64,000 nucleotides of DNA from Hyparrhenia diplandra (GCA_015847255.1 JADLZK010009391.1:124001-188000); one strand, 5' to 3'; counted from the first letter of the stretch, positions 35,665 through 46,790 are shown. Notes: a model not told the origin generated them from the sequence alone. Program-made: numbers and translations.

Positions 35665-36137
35665 CGTCGTGATGTACGTGACCGTGGTCTTTTGGACTCT
35701 CTCGCCTTTGTCAGATGTAGGGCTAGCGTACGTACGTGCAGGTAGGGCGCGGCGGACTACTACGGCGTGCGTTGCTGGTGTGCAGGCGTCGTGCGCGATA
35801 TATATTTATGTGCACGGCCGGATCGGACTTGCTGTTACTTCTTGATGAAGGCAAGATCGATTTTTTTCCAAGACAAAAATATTATTATTTTCAAGAAAAG
35901 AAGAGAAAATAATTGTTCGTCACTAAAATAATTAGCAAATGGAAATAAAAAAACCGGTAATCTAATCACGCCCGGCCTTCCTAAATCTGCTTAGGTAGCA
36001 TGCAGCATGGGCCCATCTCCATGCCTGCCTAAATCTGATCGGCAGGCATGTTTTTCTCTCCATAAAGCGACCCCGGCAATCAGAATAGATGCACGTGTCG
36101 CGCGTGTTTGGTGCATCACGGGTTAATTTGTTCTCAT
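35665..36137. other. Upstream flank of copy 1, no gene
   Basis: This holds the probable promoter side of copy 1 (minus strand), then AT-rich DNA with poly-A-like tracts near 35870-35960. No coding sequence is supported. Confidence 0.4.
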
Positions 36138-38060
36138 TTTTTTTTTTTTTTTTTGAGACCACAGTGTTTTTCATTAAGCAGAAATAAAGTTCAAACAAGA
36201 AGACGCAACGGTAACAAAACCATTACCGAGGCGAAACCTAACAACTACCGGATACAATACATAGTAGGGATTACATCTTGGCCGGTTTGAGACTATCCAA
36301 CCCGCCGCAAGCTGGGTTAGGCGTCCTCCGCGGCGAGGCCCTCGGTGTTGAGGTCCATGGCGGCGGGGTCAAAAGCTCCATCAAGAAGCAATTGAAAACG
36401 ACGACATTTAGCCTGCGGCACGCCACACCTGAAGACAGCCCTGACCTGCTCCTCTACGGCGGCTGGAGCCTCCCCGCCTCCACTTTAATGCCCAACTTCC
36501 GAAGGAAGAGCATCTGGGCCTGCAAAGTCGCATTAGCGTCCCTTGGTCGTGACGCGATACGGTCGCTGCGACGCAGGGCATGGGAGGAGGCTGAGTATGC
36601 GCCCGACGCAGACGCGACCCCGACTTGATAAGTGGCGATTGCAAGGGCACACATACCAGCTCATCAATCTCTTGCTGCCGGGACCTCGGCGTCAAGTGCC
36701 GGTTGTCGCCCGGGCAGTGTTGGCTCACCAAAGAAGAAAAGGGGGGGCGGGCTATCGCGGCAAGCGTGGTGGTCGATGGTGGTTGCACCGAGGTGGCCGT
36801 CACCAGCAGCCTCCGATGCCGCCGGCAATCGTGGAGCCAAAAGCCGTGTCATAGGTGGCGGCGAAATGGGGTCCGCCAGCACCGTCTGGACGTCCAACAC
36901 TTCAGCAGCCATATGTGGCGGCGAAAGGGGCTCCGTCAGCCTTGTTAGGGACTCCACAGAGGTGGACAGTTGCATGACGCTGGAAGCTGCAAGCTCGTCA
37001 AGCATCGGGTCAGCCCAAGAGGGAGGCGTCAAACCCCGCCTCGCCCAAGCAAAAAGCGGGTCGGAGGCGACGGCGTTTGTCGGTGCGTGCATGAGCCTCC
37101 TCGGGCGGCACACGACGGGCCCGACGACGACTTCGGGCGACGATGTCGGCCTTCCGCTGCCTTGCCCGGTGGCTCGATTGAGACGCTGGTGCATAGTGGT
37201 GCACTAAACTTGTGACACCCCAATAGCAGGAAGTTGCGGCACAACACGGCGACGTGGTGAAAGATCTCGCTTGCATGTCGATGAACGGCCACGATTGCAC
37301 GCCCTCGGCCGGTGGCCGGAACCCCAGCAATGGAAGCAACGCGGCGGGGAGCGGCACTGAGCGGCGACGTCGTTGCGCGCTAGGTAGTTGACGTAGAGAC
37401 CCACTAGCTCTGGTGGGACGGGGCGGCGACGTGTCGGTGGCGCACCTGCCGGGCAGCGCCGTTGACGACGATGCACGATGGTTCGGAACCCATCAGCGTC
37501 GATGTTGGGCAATGGGACGTGACCCGCGGGCCCAAGCACAGATGCACCTGGATCCTCGGTGTAGGCTGCGGACCAAGACGACACTAAGCAGGCACCCGCA
37601 CCGTCTGCAGAGACGAGGCCGCAACTCCATCGAGTGCACCGCGCCGACGTCGCCGACGCAGGCGCCGCTTCCTCCTTGTAGGTACCAAGGTTGTGCCCTC
37701 GGCGCCTCACCTAGAGCTCCAGCCGATAGAGGAGGAGAGTCTTGGAGAGCCCTGCAGGCGGTATGGTATGACGGACGCCGGGGGCAAGCTCGTCGTCAAA
37801 GCTGCACGCGTCGAGATCCTCCTCCCAATGCTGGAACTTTCCCCTGCGAGATGACTGAAGGGCGGGGAAGAAAGGGAGGGCATGCGGGGAGAGGGAGGAT
37901 GGCGAGCACGTCCTAGAGCGTGCGGCCTCCTCGCTCTCGTCCCCTGGAATGTCCTCAGAGAGGACCAGCTCGACATCCTACAACCGAGTCAACGACCCAG
38001 AGCCCACTCCGGTAAAGGGAAGCCACACACACCAGATCCGGCGCCCACGAGCAGTTTTAG
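36138..38060 (-). mobile_element. L1-type LINE remnant, ORF1 with CCHC zinc knuckle, minus strand
   Basis: A T18 tract at 36138-36154 is the complement of a poly-A tail, so the element reads leftwards. A minus-strand frame at 37710-37204 contains DADGFRTIV and a plant L1 ORF1 zinc-knuckle region: VGLYVNYLARNDVAAQC, then CFHCWGSGHRPRAC (about 37300-37410). The first Cys pair is degraded to Tyr. The next frame (37194-36664) probably continues ORF1 after a frameshift. No reverse transcriptase is present, so it is ORF1-only or internally deleted. The right boundary is approximate. Confidence 0.7.
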
Positions 38061-38064
38061 AGGA

Positions 38065-38450
38065 ATGTTGTAATAATATGTTTCGTGTATTTCACATGTT
38101 TAAGAGATATGTTTTATCTATGTTTTTTCTGACGCAAATTGGAATCGCGTTTATGTGGATGTTTCATATGTTTCGCACTTATGTTGCATGTGTTTTATTA
38201 GATGTTTATGTGTGGTTGCAATAGTTTTAAGTGTGTTTTAGAAGGGATGTTTCAAGTGTTTTCGAAGGGATGTTTTAAGTGTTTGAACTAGCTTGAGTCA
38301 TATGTTTGAATTGTTGTCTCTATATGTTTCAAAAATAGATCAAGTGTATTTTCTAGTATTTCAAAATGATGTTTCAAGTGTTTCAACTACCTTCGTGCAT
38401 ATGTTTGAACTATTGGTTTATAGATGCTTCAAAAGTAAATCAGGTGTTGC
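38065..38450. repeat. TGTTTCAAGTGTTT-rich degenerate repeats
   Basis: Variants of ATGTTTCAAGTGTTT and CATATGTTTGAA recur about ten times over 380 bases in AT-rich DNA. This looks like decayed transposon subterminal repeats. No ends or coding sequence were found. Confidence 0.5.
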
Positions 38451-38819
38451 ATCTTCTTCTTTTCCCACCTTCCGCTACATGCACACCCCGATGGTCGAGC
38501 CGAGGTCGAGCTCATGCTCCCGTATGGCTAGGCCGGGCTCGAGCTCAAACCCCCCCATGGCTGGGGCTAGGGGCGCCTCCACCTGTGCATTGGAGACCAG
38601 GGAGCTCCAATGGTCGATTGGGGGCATCGTGATGTGGGCGGCGGGCAGGTGAGGCATCGCGACGCTGGGCGCCGGGTAGGCGACCGGCATCATATGCCCA
38701 GCGCCCGCGCGCTTCTATGCTCGTGTTCGGTTGGCGGACTAGTTGATGGGCTGGGCGAGGGCCGGCGTTCGGAAGCGCGTGTCCGCCCAGACATCCGGGC
38801 TCTAGTGCCGCCGTTCCGA

Positions 38820-39190
38820 GATTGCTTGTCGACTTGCTTCTTGTTGCGCAGCCACCATGACACCACCTCCTCCTCCGGAATGGTAATAACAATTTGTAGA
38901 TAGTTCATAAGAATTTGACAAACCTCCCTGTTGTAGATGCAGCCGATGATGATGTGGTTCGTTGTCTCCGGGAGTTGGTCACAAAAGATGCGGTCACTAG
39001 AGTTGTGAAGACCGCGACGGAACCTGCGTTTCGTCGTCCAGCAGCGATCATATGCATCGTTAGCCAGAAAAAAAAAAAAAAACTTGCGGGGTGTTGAGTT
39101 GACATCTTCCAAATCTCTTTTGCGCCCAATGGCCTGGATGATTCCCGACCCTGAGGAACATAATGGGCCCCGTAAGCCGAAGCCGAGGAA
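38820..39190 (-). mobile_element. LINE ORF2 C-terminal fragment (reverse-transcriptase zinc-binding region), minus strand
   Basis: The minus-strand frame ending near 38820 reads NDAYDRCWTTKRRFRRGL, then FCDQLPETTNHIIIGC and VVSWWLRNKKQVDKQSRN. This matches the zinc-binding C-terminal domain of plant L1 reverse transcriptases (ADRRxRRGL...CxxCxxxxETxxHL, WW..RK). An A15 run at 39068-39084 interrupts the frame. It is a short dead fragment without endonuclease or RT core. Confidence 0.75.
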
Positions 39191-39197
39191 TTCACTA

Positions 39198-39457
39198 CTC
39201 CCTCCGGGATGGTATTAGAAGTCGTTTAGGACAGCGACACGATCTACAAAACACAACTTTGACCTCTTTATTATTATAAAAATATTTATGGAGATGTGAT
39301 ATATGTATACTTTTATCAAAGTATTCTTTAAGACAAATCTAGTCATATAATTTTTACATTTACAAAATCAACAACTTAAAAGTTATTGATGATTTATATT
39401 CCCAATGTTTGACCCAAACCTTGTCCAAAACGACTTCTAATACCATCCCGGAGGGAG
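39198..39457. mobile_element. Stowaway MITE with intact TIRs
   Basis: TA flanks both sides (39196-39197 and 39458-39459). The left end CTCCCTCCGGGATGGTATTA is the exact complement of the right end, and inverted complementarity continues through AGAAGTCGTTT. It is 260 bp and non-coding. This is the best preserved MITE in the window and can fold into a long hairpin. Confidence 0.92.
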
Positions 39458-39504
39458 TAGGTGATGCCAGGAGGATGTTCGGTTAAGGAATATCCAGCTG
39501 AAGT

Positions 39505-39790
39505 CACCACACCAATGAAATTCCCCACTGAGACTGGCCTTCAGTGGGACTGCCACGTCGTATAAAAGAAAATAAAACCGGATGAAACTCTCACTCTCAA
39601 TGTAGAGTTTCATTCTAGAGTTTTCATATGCATTAAATTTCATGACTCATAGAGAGTTGGTATTCGTGTCAAAATAGTTTCATCTCCATGACACTTATTT
39701 CTTCCCTCTCTTCTTAAATACGGTGCTACATCATCCAAAATGCCTAACTCATTAAATGCAAATGAAACTCCCACTGAGACTATCCTAAGG
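39505..39790. repeat. Direct-repeat-flanked AT-rich element
   Basis: CCCCACTGAGACTGGCC near 39521 and CCCACTGAGACTATCC near 39768 lie in the same orientation, each preceded by ATGAAA(T/C)TC. They flank an AT-rich interior with repeated GAGTTTCAT words. It is probably a small non-autonomous element. The following stretch to 40285 has no gene. Confidence 0.4.
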
Positions 39791-40285
39791 ATCAAAAGGT
39801 TTGCCGAAGTGACACAGTTGAAGAGCAGCCGCCGCGGTGTAAATTACATTTCCAAAGCCCGAAAAGCAAGAACTGAGAACAAGGGTTCAAGTAGCACCCA
39901 GCGAACGTTCACGGCAGTAATATATAACGGGTGAGCTAGATAGGAACGTCAATGAGAAACTATCCACGGCACATGATTGTGATAAACTTGGCTGTAAAAT
40001 TACAGGTAGCGTCTAGTTTAGCGAAAATTGCAAACCAAATTAATCTTCCTACTAGTATTAGTATATACAAAAACAACTGATTATTTAAACAGATTCCTTT
40101 ATTTATTGTATATCACGATAATAAGTAACACACATCAGGCTGGCCGTTCCAATCCAATACCATAACTATATTATGTACTAGAATAACTCAGCAGGAAACA
40201 AGAAAGCTAGAAAACCGCTAACAAACAATAGCGTTTTTTTAACTCAGCAGCAAACAAGAAAGCAAAACCGCTAACAAACAATAGC

Positions 40286-40734
40286 TCAAGTTGAGGGTTG
40301 TGGGGCTGGCCGGGGAAGGATAAAGATCCTCTTGACACCGTCGGTGAAGTCGACGCCGACCTCGGCGAAGCCCTTCTCCGCGTCCTGCCTCAGAACATCC
40401 TCATGCAGGTCAACCAGATAGTTCTGGCGAGCAATAGCAGCCAGAATGATGTCGCGCTGCCTGGGGAACCTGTCGTAGACAGTACTGTTGATGAAAGGGG
40501 CAGCCTCTTGAGAAGGCGTCTCGACTTGAGCTTGTCCATGACGGAGACGGGCACCATCTCCTTGGTGATGGTGGCCCCCGCCGGGGCGGCCTTGCCCTCG
40601 ATCCCCGCCGGCCTCTTGGTCAGGAAGATTGAATCGAGCAAGTCCTCCTCCGTAACCACGGCTTCCCCGGCCGCCACCTTGTTCCTCACCACAGCCTCGG
40701 CGTCGCAGATCTCGCCTCCGCCGCCGCCGGCCAT
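40286..40734 (-). pseudogene. Array copy 2: unrecognised family protein, one frameshift
   Basis: The chosen start is MAGGGGGEICDAEAVV (ATG at 40734), because a TATATATA box at about 40852-40860 leaves this as the first in-frame ATG. Similarity to copy 5 continues upstream (TTVGINR near 40800), so a longer N-terminus cannot be excluded. The frame carries TEEDLLDSIF, GATITKEMVPVSVMDKLK and RRLLKRLP, then shifts at a G4 run (40497-40500, one base short). The C-terminal frame resumes with YDRFPRQRDIILAAIARQNY, then LVDLHEDVLRQDAEKGFAEV and GVDFTDGVKRIFILP, ending TGA at 40286-40288. This is the least damaged copy. Function unknown. Confidence 0.65.
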
Positions 40735-40839
40735 CACCACAGGCTCAGGCTTGCCCTCCTCCTTTGCCGCCGTCACGACGACGAGTGTTTTCTGATCACG
40801 ATTGATGCCCACCGTCGTACTGATCAGGGGGGCCTGGTG

Positions 40840-41339
40840 GCTCGATCCTGCAGTATATATAGTTGCATATATGGACCTTGTCTCGAACTCGGACTCCCCA
40901 TGGCCCTCTGGCTTGCGTGGCGCCTGTCTATGGGCCTTGGCCCCATGGCCCACCGGCCGTCAGTCAACACCTATCAAGGTATTTCTCGTGTTACCTTTCT
41001 ATACTATTATTTTTGCAATTAAAAGTTGCAGTTCATGCAATGGTTTGGGAGTGTCTATGTCTATCTATCAACCAGTTGATTTAGCTCCTCCCATCAACTG
41101 ATTTTTTTCATGCATTTACACTGTCCTCTAGCTATATTTACGCCACCTTACTACGATATTTACAATGATGTGTTCAGTGCAATTTATTGAACAAAGTGGT
41201 GTAAATTGAGATATATGCCAAATTTTCAAAACAAAAATTACAAATTGCCAAATCATTTTAATAAAAAATATCAGATACAAACCATGTACAATAAATGTGT
41301 CACATAGGATCCTGGGAGGGATGGCTAGCAGATGCACGT
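40840..41339. other. Upstream side of copy 2, no gene
   Basis: It contains the TATA-like TATATATAG on the minus strand near 40855, then AT-rich DNA. No coding sequence is supported. The last nine bases (GATGCACGT, 41331-41339) form the left target duplication of the next element. Confidence 0.45.
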
Positions 41340-42502
41340 GGATTTTTAAAAAAATTTAACCTTTTTTGAACAAAATTTCAAATATAATCGCGTTTAGAAA
41401 ATAATTGCATCAGGTATCCCTTTTGGTCATAGGGTGCTCCACGCCCGGCACCAAATGTTGACGGTGCTGGCATGGATTCACGTGGGGCCCAGCACGTCGC
41501 GCCACATGCGGTGGCGCGGCGCGCTGTCGCGCCCACGTTGTTCGCGCAACGACGTCGGGGTTAGGTTTTTTCACGTTGGCGCGGCGTCATTGCCCGCATT
41601 GGCCCACAATTTCTCGGGTCGTCCCACAATTTCTCGTCGCTTGCCCCTTGTGTGAATTTCGCCGCCAGAACACCACATAGGTTGCCCCTCGTCATAACCA
41701 CCTTGTGTGAAACGCGATTCATCCGTGAACGGTGTTTAGGGACGCTTTGCCAAGCTATGCATTCGAAAAAAAATATAATTTGACATACCCCTAGTAAAAC
41801 AAGGCACAACTTTTGTGTCATTTATCTAAAAATCTGAAATTTTTTTTTCTGGAGCTTCTTGACTCCATTTGGGGTTGACCCTAACTTGCCTTTGGCTTGT
41901 TGGTCCTCATCAAAATTGCCAAAAACAAATCAGGAAAATAAATAAAAAAAAAAGTTTTTGCACGCTTTTTTAGAGAACGTGTTGAATTCTCAGAGACCAC
42001 GTGCCACCTCTATTTTAGGTGAAAGTTCTTCTAGTTCCATCTTTTTATGTTCCTTGTCCTAGGAAAAAATATCAAAAAATAATAGAAAATGAAAAAATTT
42101 TTGTGATACCGGAGATGCCAAAAGTCCGAAAGTAAAAGCATCTAAATAGTGTGTGCTTATTCGATCTTTTTGTTATCCATCGTCTCGCCCGACAAACCGA
42201 CCTTGCTGGACATTATAATCCCATGGTGGGCGACAGGCGCCCGGATTGGGCGGCGCGACGAAATAGGGCATGTCGCGCCACGTGCAATGGCTGGCGACAA
42301 AATTTGGGCCCCACGTGCCTCCACACCAAAGACCGGTCAACGTCCGAGCCAGGCGTGGAGGACCCCGCGACATAGTGGAAATGTCGCGCCATTCCGGGCG
42401 CGCGACCAAAATGGATACCTGATGCAATTATTTTCAAAACATGGATATATTTGAAATTTTGTTCAAAAAAGGGTCAAATTTGCCAAAAAAAAAAAAAAAA
42501 CC
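41340..42502. mobile_element. Mutator-like element with long TIRs, non-autonomous
   Basis: Both ends are inverted copies over at least 130 bp. For example, CCTTTTTTGAAC followed by AAAATTTCAAATAT at the left corresponds to the complement of ATATTTGAAATTTTGTTC and its flank at 42449-42470, and GGTATCC and GCAATTAT also pair. The flanks GATGCACGT (41331-41339) and GATGCACTC (42503-42511) fit a 9-bp duplication with two mismatches. The subterminal regions are rich in GGCGCG(A)C words. No transposase is present. It is a sister in structure, not sequence, of the MULE at 3808. Confidence 0.75.
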
Positions 42503-42559
42503 GATGCACTCGCACAGCAACAGAGCTCAAGGCCACGAAGCAGCGCTTGGGACAGGGTC

Positions 42560-43606
42560 TGTGTGGGGACTACGTATGGCATGTTTCCCAACGGGCACCG
42601 GATGGCTAGCCTATTCAGATTTATGGCTAGGAAATTCTGTTGATAAAGTATATGGAGGTCACTCTCTCGTAAACTGGCCTACCGAAGAGCAAAAGGAGGT
42701 CTTGGGATTCTAGAACTGGAGCGTTTCACGAGAGCACTTCAACTCTATACTAAGGAAAGTTCAGAGTTCCCAACTACAAGAAGGTGTCCAGGATACAATA
42801 AAAATATGGAGAATACACGTCCAAAAGTGCATACCAAATTCAATTTGAAGGAACATACATCAAGCTAAAATTGACACCGCTGTGGAAGGCACATGCAGAA
42901 CCTAAGTGTCGTTTCTTCGCTTGACATTAATGCATAAGAAAATTTTGATGGCGAACAACTTAGCGAAGAGGAATTGGCCCAATAACCTGCTATGCAAACT
43001 TTGGCGGATCGCAACCGAAACACCGACCCATCTTTGTAAAGATTGTCCATATGCAAAACAAGTTTGGGACCAACTGAAAATTTGGCTACAGCTTTCGGTT
43101 ATTGATACAATCACAACATCAGGGTCAATCCACACATATTGGCGCAAATGCAGATTGAAGATAAACAAAGAGCGGAGGAAGAATTTTGATAGGATTATGA
43201 CATATTTCTGGTGGCACTTATGGAAGGAACGGAACCGACGAACTTTTCAGCAAAAAAGCCTTCAACCGATTCAAGTAGCGCAACTCTGTAAAGATGACAT
43301 ACAAATACAACGGTATCAATTTGCATCGAACCGGACAGCTCAAAATCCTTAGTATAGAGTTGAGGTTTTCTACTGTAATGGACCCAAGGGGAAGACCACG
43401 TTCCCCTGTCTGTCTCCAGGACCTTTAATTGTCTTTTTATGAGTCTAAGTAGTTTAAGTAGCTTCAGTAGTTTAAGTAGTATCAGTACCTTCAGTAGCCT
43501 CAGTAGTTTGTGGCGGTTGTAATTACTAGTTGTATAGCCTTTTTTTTATTTTTTCGTCTAATAAAAAATCGGCAAGTTCCTTGTCGCTTTTTCTAAAAAA
43601 AAATCT
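42560..43606 (+). mobile_element. 5'-truncated L1 LINE with ORF2 C-terminus and poly-A tail
   Basis: The plus-strand reading gives ACFPTGTGWLAYSDLWLG, then (after stops) LTLMHKKILMANNLAKRNWP and ETPTHLCKDCPYAKQVWDQL, followed by TYFWWHLWKERNRRTFQQKS. This is the zinc-binding and C-terminal tail of plant L1 ORF2; the clean open piece is 42906-43352. The element ends TTTTTCTAAAAAAAAA at about 43606. Stops upstream show it is dead. A degenerate 9-10-bp minisatellite (AGTAGTTTAAGTAGC-like) lies at 43444-43510 in its 3' UTR. Confidence 0.8.
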
Positions 43607-43859
43607 TCCATGCTAAATCAACCGCATGACAGATAGCAATTCTCAATGGTTTCGGTTCTTGGAGTAGACATTATATTATCTACAAACATACCCGGCGTGT
43701 TGCCGTAGGATTGCAATGATTTAGATGAAACTAATCCATAGGCATTAGGCCTCCGAGCCGAGCTGACTAGCTAGGTCCATCTTTTGGCCTTTGTGCAGCT
43801 GCTTGGTATATCATGGTGTCATGTTTAAGCATGCCCCTAGCCCTAGGAAGGCGTTCTGC

Positions 43860-44360
43860 GTAGACTGATTTCTTTGTCAATCCGAACTGCAGAGATTTTA
43901 CTTCGAAATCTCTATAAGCTAAACTCTGAGTTCCATAACTTTGTCCTCAACACCTGCAGCATGATCTAAGCTAGATCCTTTGAACCTTGCTATACATGTA
44001 ATCGTTCTCAACACTCAACAGGACTACATCTCTCACTTTAGATCTATATCCTTGAATGTCTTTTTTGTTTCAATTTCAAAAAAGTTCTGAAAAGACGAAG
44101 GTGGCATAGTAGCTGTGGGATCTCATTTCACTCGTCAGCGTGCTCCATATGCTTCTCATGGCTTGATCTGCCATGTGCATTTCACGGATGAATTGTTTTT
44201 ATGATTGGCCTATATAATTACTAGCACTAATTTACGCAGCAGCTGTGATTGCCCTGTACAATTTCTTGCACTAATTTTCGCAGCAGCAGTGAAAGGCTGA
44301 AGCTGCATGCCAGGAGGACTTGCCTGAAACAGCATCTCATACTAATAATTATCACATAAA
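43860..44360. repeat. 3'-flank duplication unit A (paralogous to 46280-46790)
   Basis: Phrases such as CTGCAGCATGATCTAAG, AACAGGACTACATCTCTCAC, GTGGGATCTCATTTCACTCG and TTTCGCAGCAGCAGTGAA recur in the same order at 46280-46790. Each unit lies downstream (left) of a minus-strand family copy, so the duplication that made copies 3 and 4 included about 0.8 kb of 3' flank. There is no gene inside. Confidence 0.85.
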
Positions 44361-44435
44361 TCCTCCGTTTCTTTTTATAAGTCGTTTTGGCTTGTGTTGG
44401 CAGTTGGCCAAAACGACTTATAAACGGAACCGAGG
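44361..44435. repeat. Small hairpin element, Stowaway-like
   Basis: TCCTCCGTTTC...TTATAAGTCGTTTTGGC is followed after about 15 bases by GCCAAAACGACTTATAA and ACGGAACCGAGG. The near-perfect inverted repeat of about 30 bp with CTCCGT-type ends looks like an internally deleted MITE. It is absent from the paralogous unit B, so it arrived after the duplication or was lost there. Confidence 0.75.
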
Positions 44436-44450
44436 TAGTATCATCTAAAA

Positions 44451-44590
44451 CTGATAGCCAACATCACCACATAAACATCATCTCAATCCCATTGCCAACA
44501 TTGTTATCACATAAATGTCACTGATAGCCAACATCACCACATAAACATCATCTCAATCCCATTGCCAACATTGTTACCACATAAATGTCA
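44451..44590. repeat. 70-bp tandem duplication downstream of copy 3
   Basis: Two units of 70 bp start CTGATAGCCAACATCACC at 44451 and 44521 and differ at very few bases (for example TTATC versus TTACC). A third partial unit follows. The paralogous unit near 46830 has the phrase once in full, so the tandem step is recent and specific to this unit. Confidence 0.9.
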
Positions 44591-44694
44591 TCTCACACTG
44601 ATAGCCAACATAACAGATCAATACCTACCTTGATATAAACTAGTAGCGTAATTCCCTATTGCTCCAGCCATTCAATACCCTGCACTCACTTTTC

Positions 44695-45361
44695 TCACAC
44701 CTCTAATGCTGGGTAAAGAATGATAAACATCTTCTTGACACCGTCGGTGAAGTCGACGCCCAGGACATCCGCATCCAGGTGGACGCAGTAATTCCTTCGA
44801 GTCATGATGCCCGAATGCTTTAGGGAAGGACGAAGATCTTCTTCACACCTCCGGTGAAGTCGACGCCCACCTCGGCGAACCCATTGGCCTCGTACTGCAT
44901 CAGGACAGACACATGGAGGTCGACGCAGCAATTCCTTCTCGCCATATCGATGAGCCATTCTTCGAGGAGCTTGGGGTTGTACTTGAGAGGACCTTGGAAT
45001 GAGCATCGCTGAGAGGAGGATGCTTGCTGAACGGGCGTCTGTCACGGAGAATCTCCATCAAAGTGTCGGACACCTACTCCTTGGTGATCATAGCCTCAGT
45101 CGGCTCGGTCATGCGCCCCTCCTTTGGAGCCAGGCGCGGCTGCTCCTTCTCGTCCAAGATGACATAGTCTATCCAGGATGCCTCTGTCACCATGGCTGAA
45201 GCATCAGCCTTGGTGACGCCGATCTCGCCGCTGAAGCTGCCGGCCTTCTCCTTGTTCCCCGGCTCAGCCTTGGCGACGCCGATCTCGGCGTTGATGCTAT
45301 TGCTGCGGGCCGCCTCCTTGTTCCCCAGCTCAGCCATGGTGTCAACGAGGATGTTGCTCAT
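44695..45361 (-). pseudogene. Array copy 3: family member with premature stop and doubled C-terminal module
   Basis: It opens MSNILVDTMAELGNKEAARS at 45361. Two EIGV(A/T)KA repeats follow (NAEIGVAKAEPGNKE, then SGEIGVTKADAS), then TEASWIDYVI. A TAG sits in frame right after EAMITKE, where paralogues have a Gly/Met/Arg codon, with VSDTLMEILRDRRPFSKHPP following. A frameshift then leads to EWLIDMARRNCCVDLHVSVL and GFAEVGVDFTGGVKKIFVLP, stop near 44822. A second, truncated C-terminal module follows (MTRRNYCVHLDADVL joined to GVDFTDGVKKMF, ending near 44695). It is clearly a pseudogene. A TATATATA box (about 45508-45516, minus strand) survives upstream. Confidence 0.75.
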
Positions 45362-45507
45362 CGGGGCTGGGTAGTACTACCCTCCCGTTCGTCGATGTCT
45401 CGACAGCTCAACGCCCGTCGACGCGGAAAGCTGCGCTGCGGTGTTTCTATCGATCGAGATCCTTATCTCTGCGTCAACTCGGATCCGACTCCATCCTACC
45501 CAACTCG

Positions 45508-45517
45508 TTATATATAG
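45508..45517 (-). promoter_or_regulatory. TATA box upstream of array copy 3
   Basis: The minus strand reads CCTATATATAACG about 150 bases upstream of the copy 3 ATG at 45361. A similar TATATATA lies at about 54126-54134 upstream of the split copy 4, within a shared upstream region (CTCAACGCCCGTCGACGC and GCTGCGCTGCGGTGT in both). Promoter homology supports these as real, once expressed genes. Confidence 0.55.
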
Positions 45518-45617
45518 GAATATTATATTAGTAGAAACAAAACATAACTGTAACTCGTACCCCAACCTTTTTTGAGTAACAAACTTGTACCTCGATCACA
45601 TTTCATATTTTCTCCCA

Positions 45618-45914
45618 CCCCATGTTTGGTTCCCATAAGTTCCCCGACTTATAAGTCCAAAAAAAGTGAGAAAAAATGATTTATTTTGTCAAAACACTCG
45701 ACTTATAAGTCATCCCAACTTATAAGTGGTACACCCTCGTTTATGGCTTATAAGTCACCCTATCTAACATGGGCCCCATACCTTTTTCCATCTTTTGGCC
45801 AAACAAAACTGACTTATAAGTGACCAACAACCAAAACGGGGATGAGACCGACTTATAAGTCACTAGTTTAGTCACTGACTTATAAGTTTGGTGACTTATG
45901 GAAACCAAACAGGG
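45618..45914. mobile_element. MITE with repeated CTTATAAG palindromes
   Basis: The left end CATGTTTGGTTCCCATAAGT and the complement of the right end, CCCTGTTTGGTTTCCATAAGT, form imperfect TIRs. Inside, CTTATAAG (usually GACTTATAAGTC) occurs about seven times in under 300 bases. No coding sequence is present. The superfamily is uncertain (hAT or PIF-like). It lies in the upstream flank of copy 3. Confidence 0.7.
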
Positions 45915-45994
45915 CCTCAAAGAAAGAATACATGCAACTATAAATAATGTATTAGTTAAAGTTGTTCACCTTTGAACAAGTCTCTAGTAAAAAT

Positions 45995-46157
45995 ACTTTT
46001 CTCCATTCCAAATCATAATACATTTGATTTTTGAGCCCAAGTTTGACCACTTGTTGCTTTTATTTAGATATTTTACACAAATTTTTTGAATAAAACGAGT
46101 GATCAAACTTAGTGTGAAAAAGTCAAACATCTTATAATTTGAAATGGATTGAGTAAT
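45995..46157. mobile_element. Truncated Stowaway-like MITE
   Basis: It carries the interior words of the MITE at 1083 (AAGTTTGACCACT, AATAAAACGAGTG, AAAGTCAAAC, CTTATAATTTG), but its CTCCCTCCGT end is lost and the right end reads ATGGATTGAGTA. Flanks on both sides match those of the copy at 54226-54467, so both descend from one insertion that was duplicated with the gene array. Confidence 0.7.
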
Positions 46158-46279
46158 ATTCATTTGTGGCTCCAAATCAGTTTATTATGAAAATATATTT
46201 CATAATTAATTTAATTATACTCATGATATTATAAGTATAAATACTTGGCTTCACTTGAAATCTCTATGCTAAACTCTGT

Positions 46280-46790
46280 TAAGGCACCGCGAACTGCAGA
46301 CATTTTACTGACTCGAAATCTCTATACTATAAACTCTGTTAATGGGCACCCGCTTGCAGCAAACTTGTGTAGCCAATTCCATAACTTTGTTAATGGCCAC
46401 AACACCTGCAGCATGATCTAAGATAGATCGTTTGAACCTTGTTGTGTAATCGTTCTCTACACTCAACAGGACTACATCTCTCACTTTAGGTCTATATCCT
46501 TGAATGCCATTGTGTTTCAATTTCAAAAAGTTCTGAAAGAATGAAGATGGCATAGTAGCTGTGGGATCTCATTTCACTCGTCAGTGTGTTCCATATGCTT
46601 CTCATCGCGCTTAATCTGCCATGTGCATTTCACGGAAGAATTGTTTTTGTGATTGGCCTATACAATTAATAGCACTAATTTACGCAGCAGCTGTGCTTGC
46701 ACTGTACAATTTCTAGCACTAATTTTCGCAGCAGCAGTGAACTGAAACTGCATGCTAACCAGGAGGACTTTCCTGAAAGGGCAAATAAGA
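46280..46790. repeat. 3'-flank duplication unit B (paralogous to 43860-44360)
   Basis: Partner of unit A, lying downstream of array copy 4. It shares ordered phrases over about 500 bases and continues to match through 46830-47010, up to the family stop codon. It marks a segmental duplication of gene plus flanks. Confidence 0.85.

Noticed and set aside
43444..43510. CRISPR-like or regulatory repeat array
   Set aside because: The AGTAG-type units are short, degenerate and without spacers, and lie in a LINE 3' UTR, so this is a simple minisatellite.
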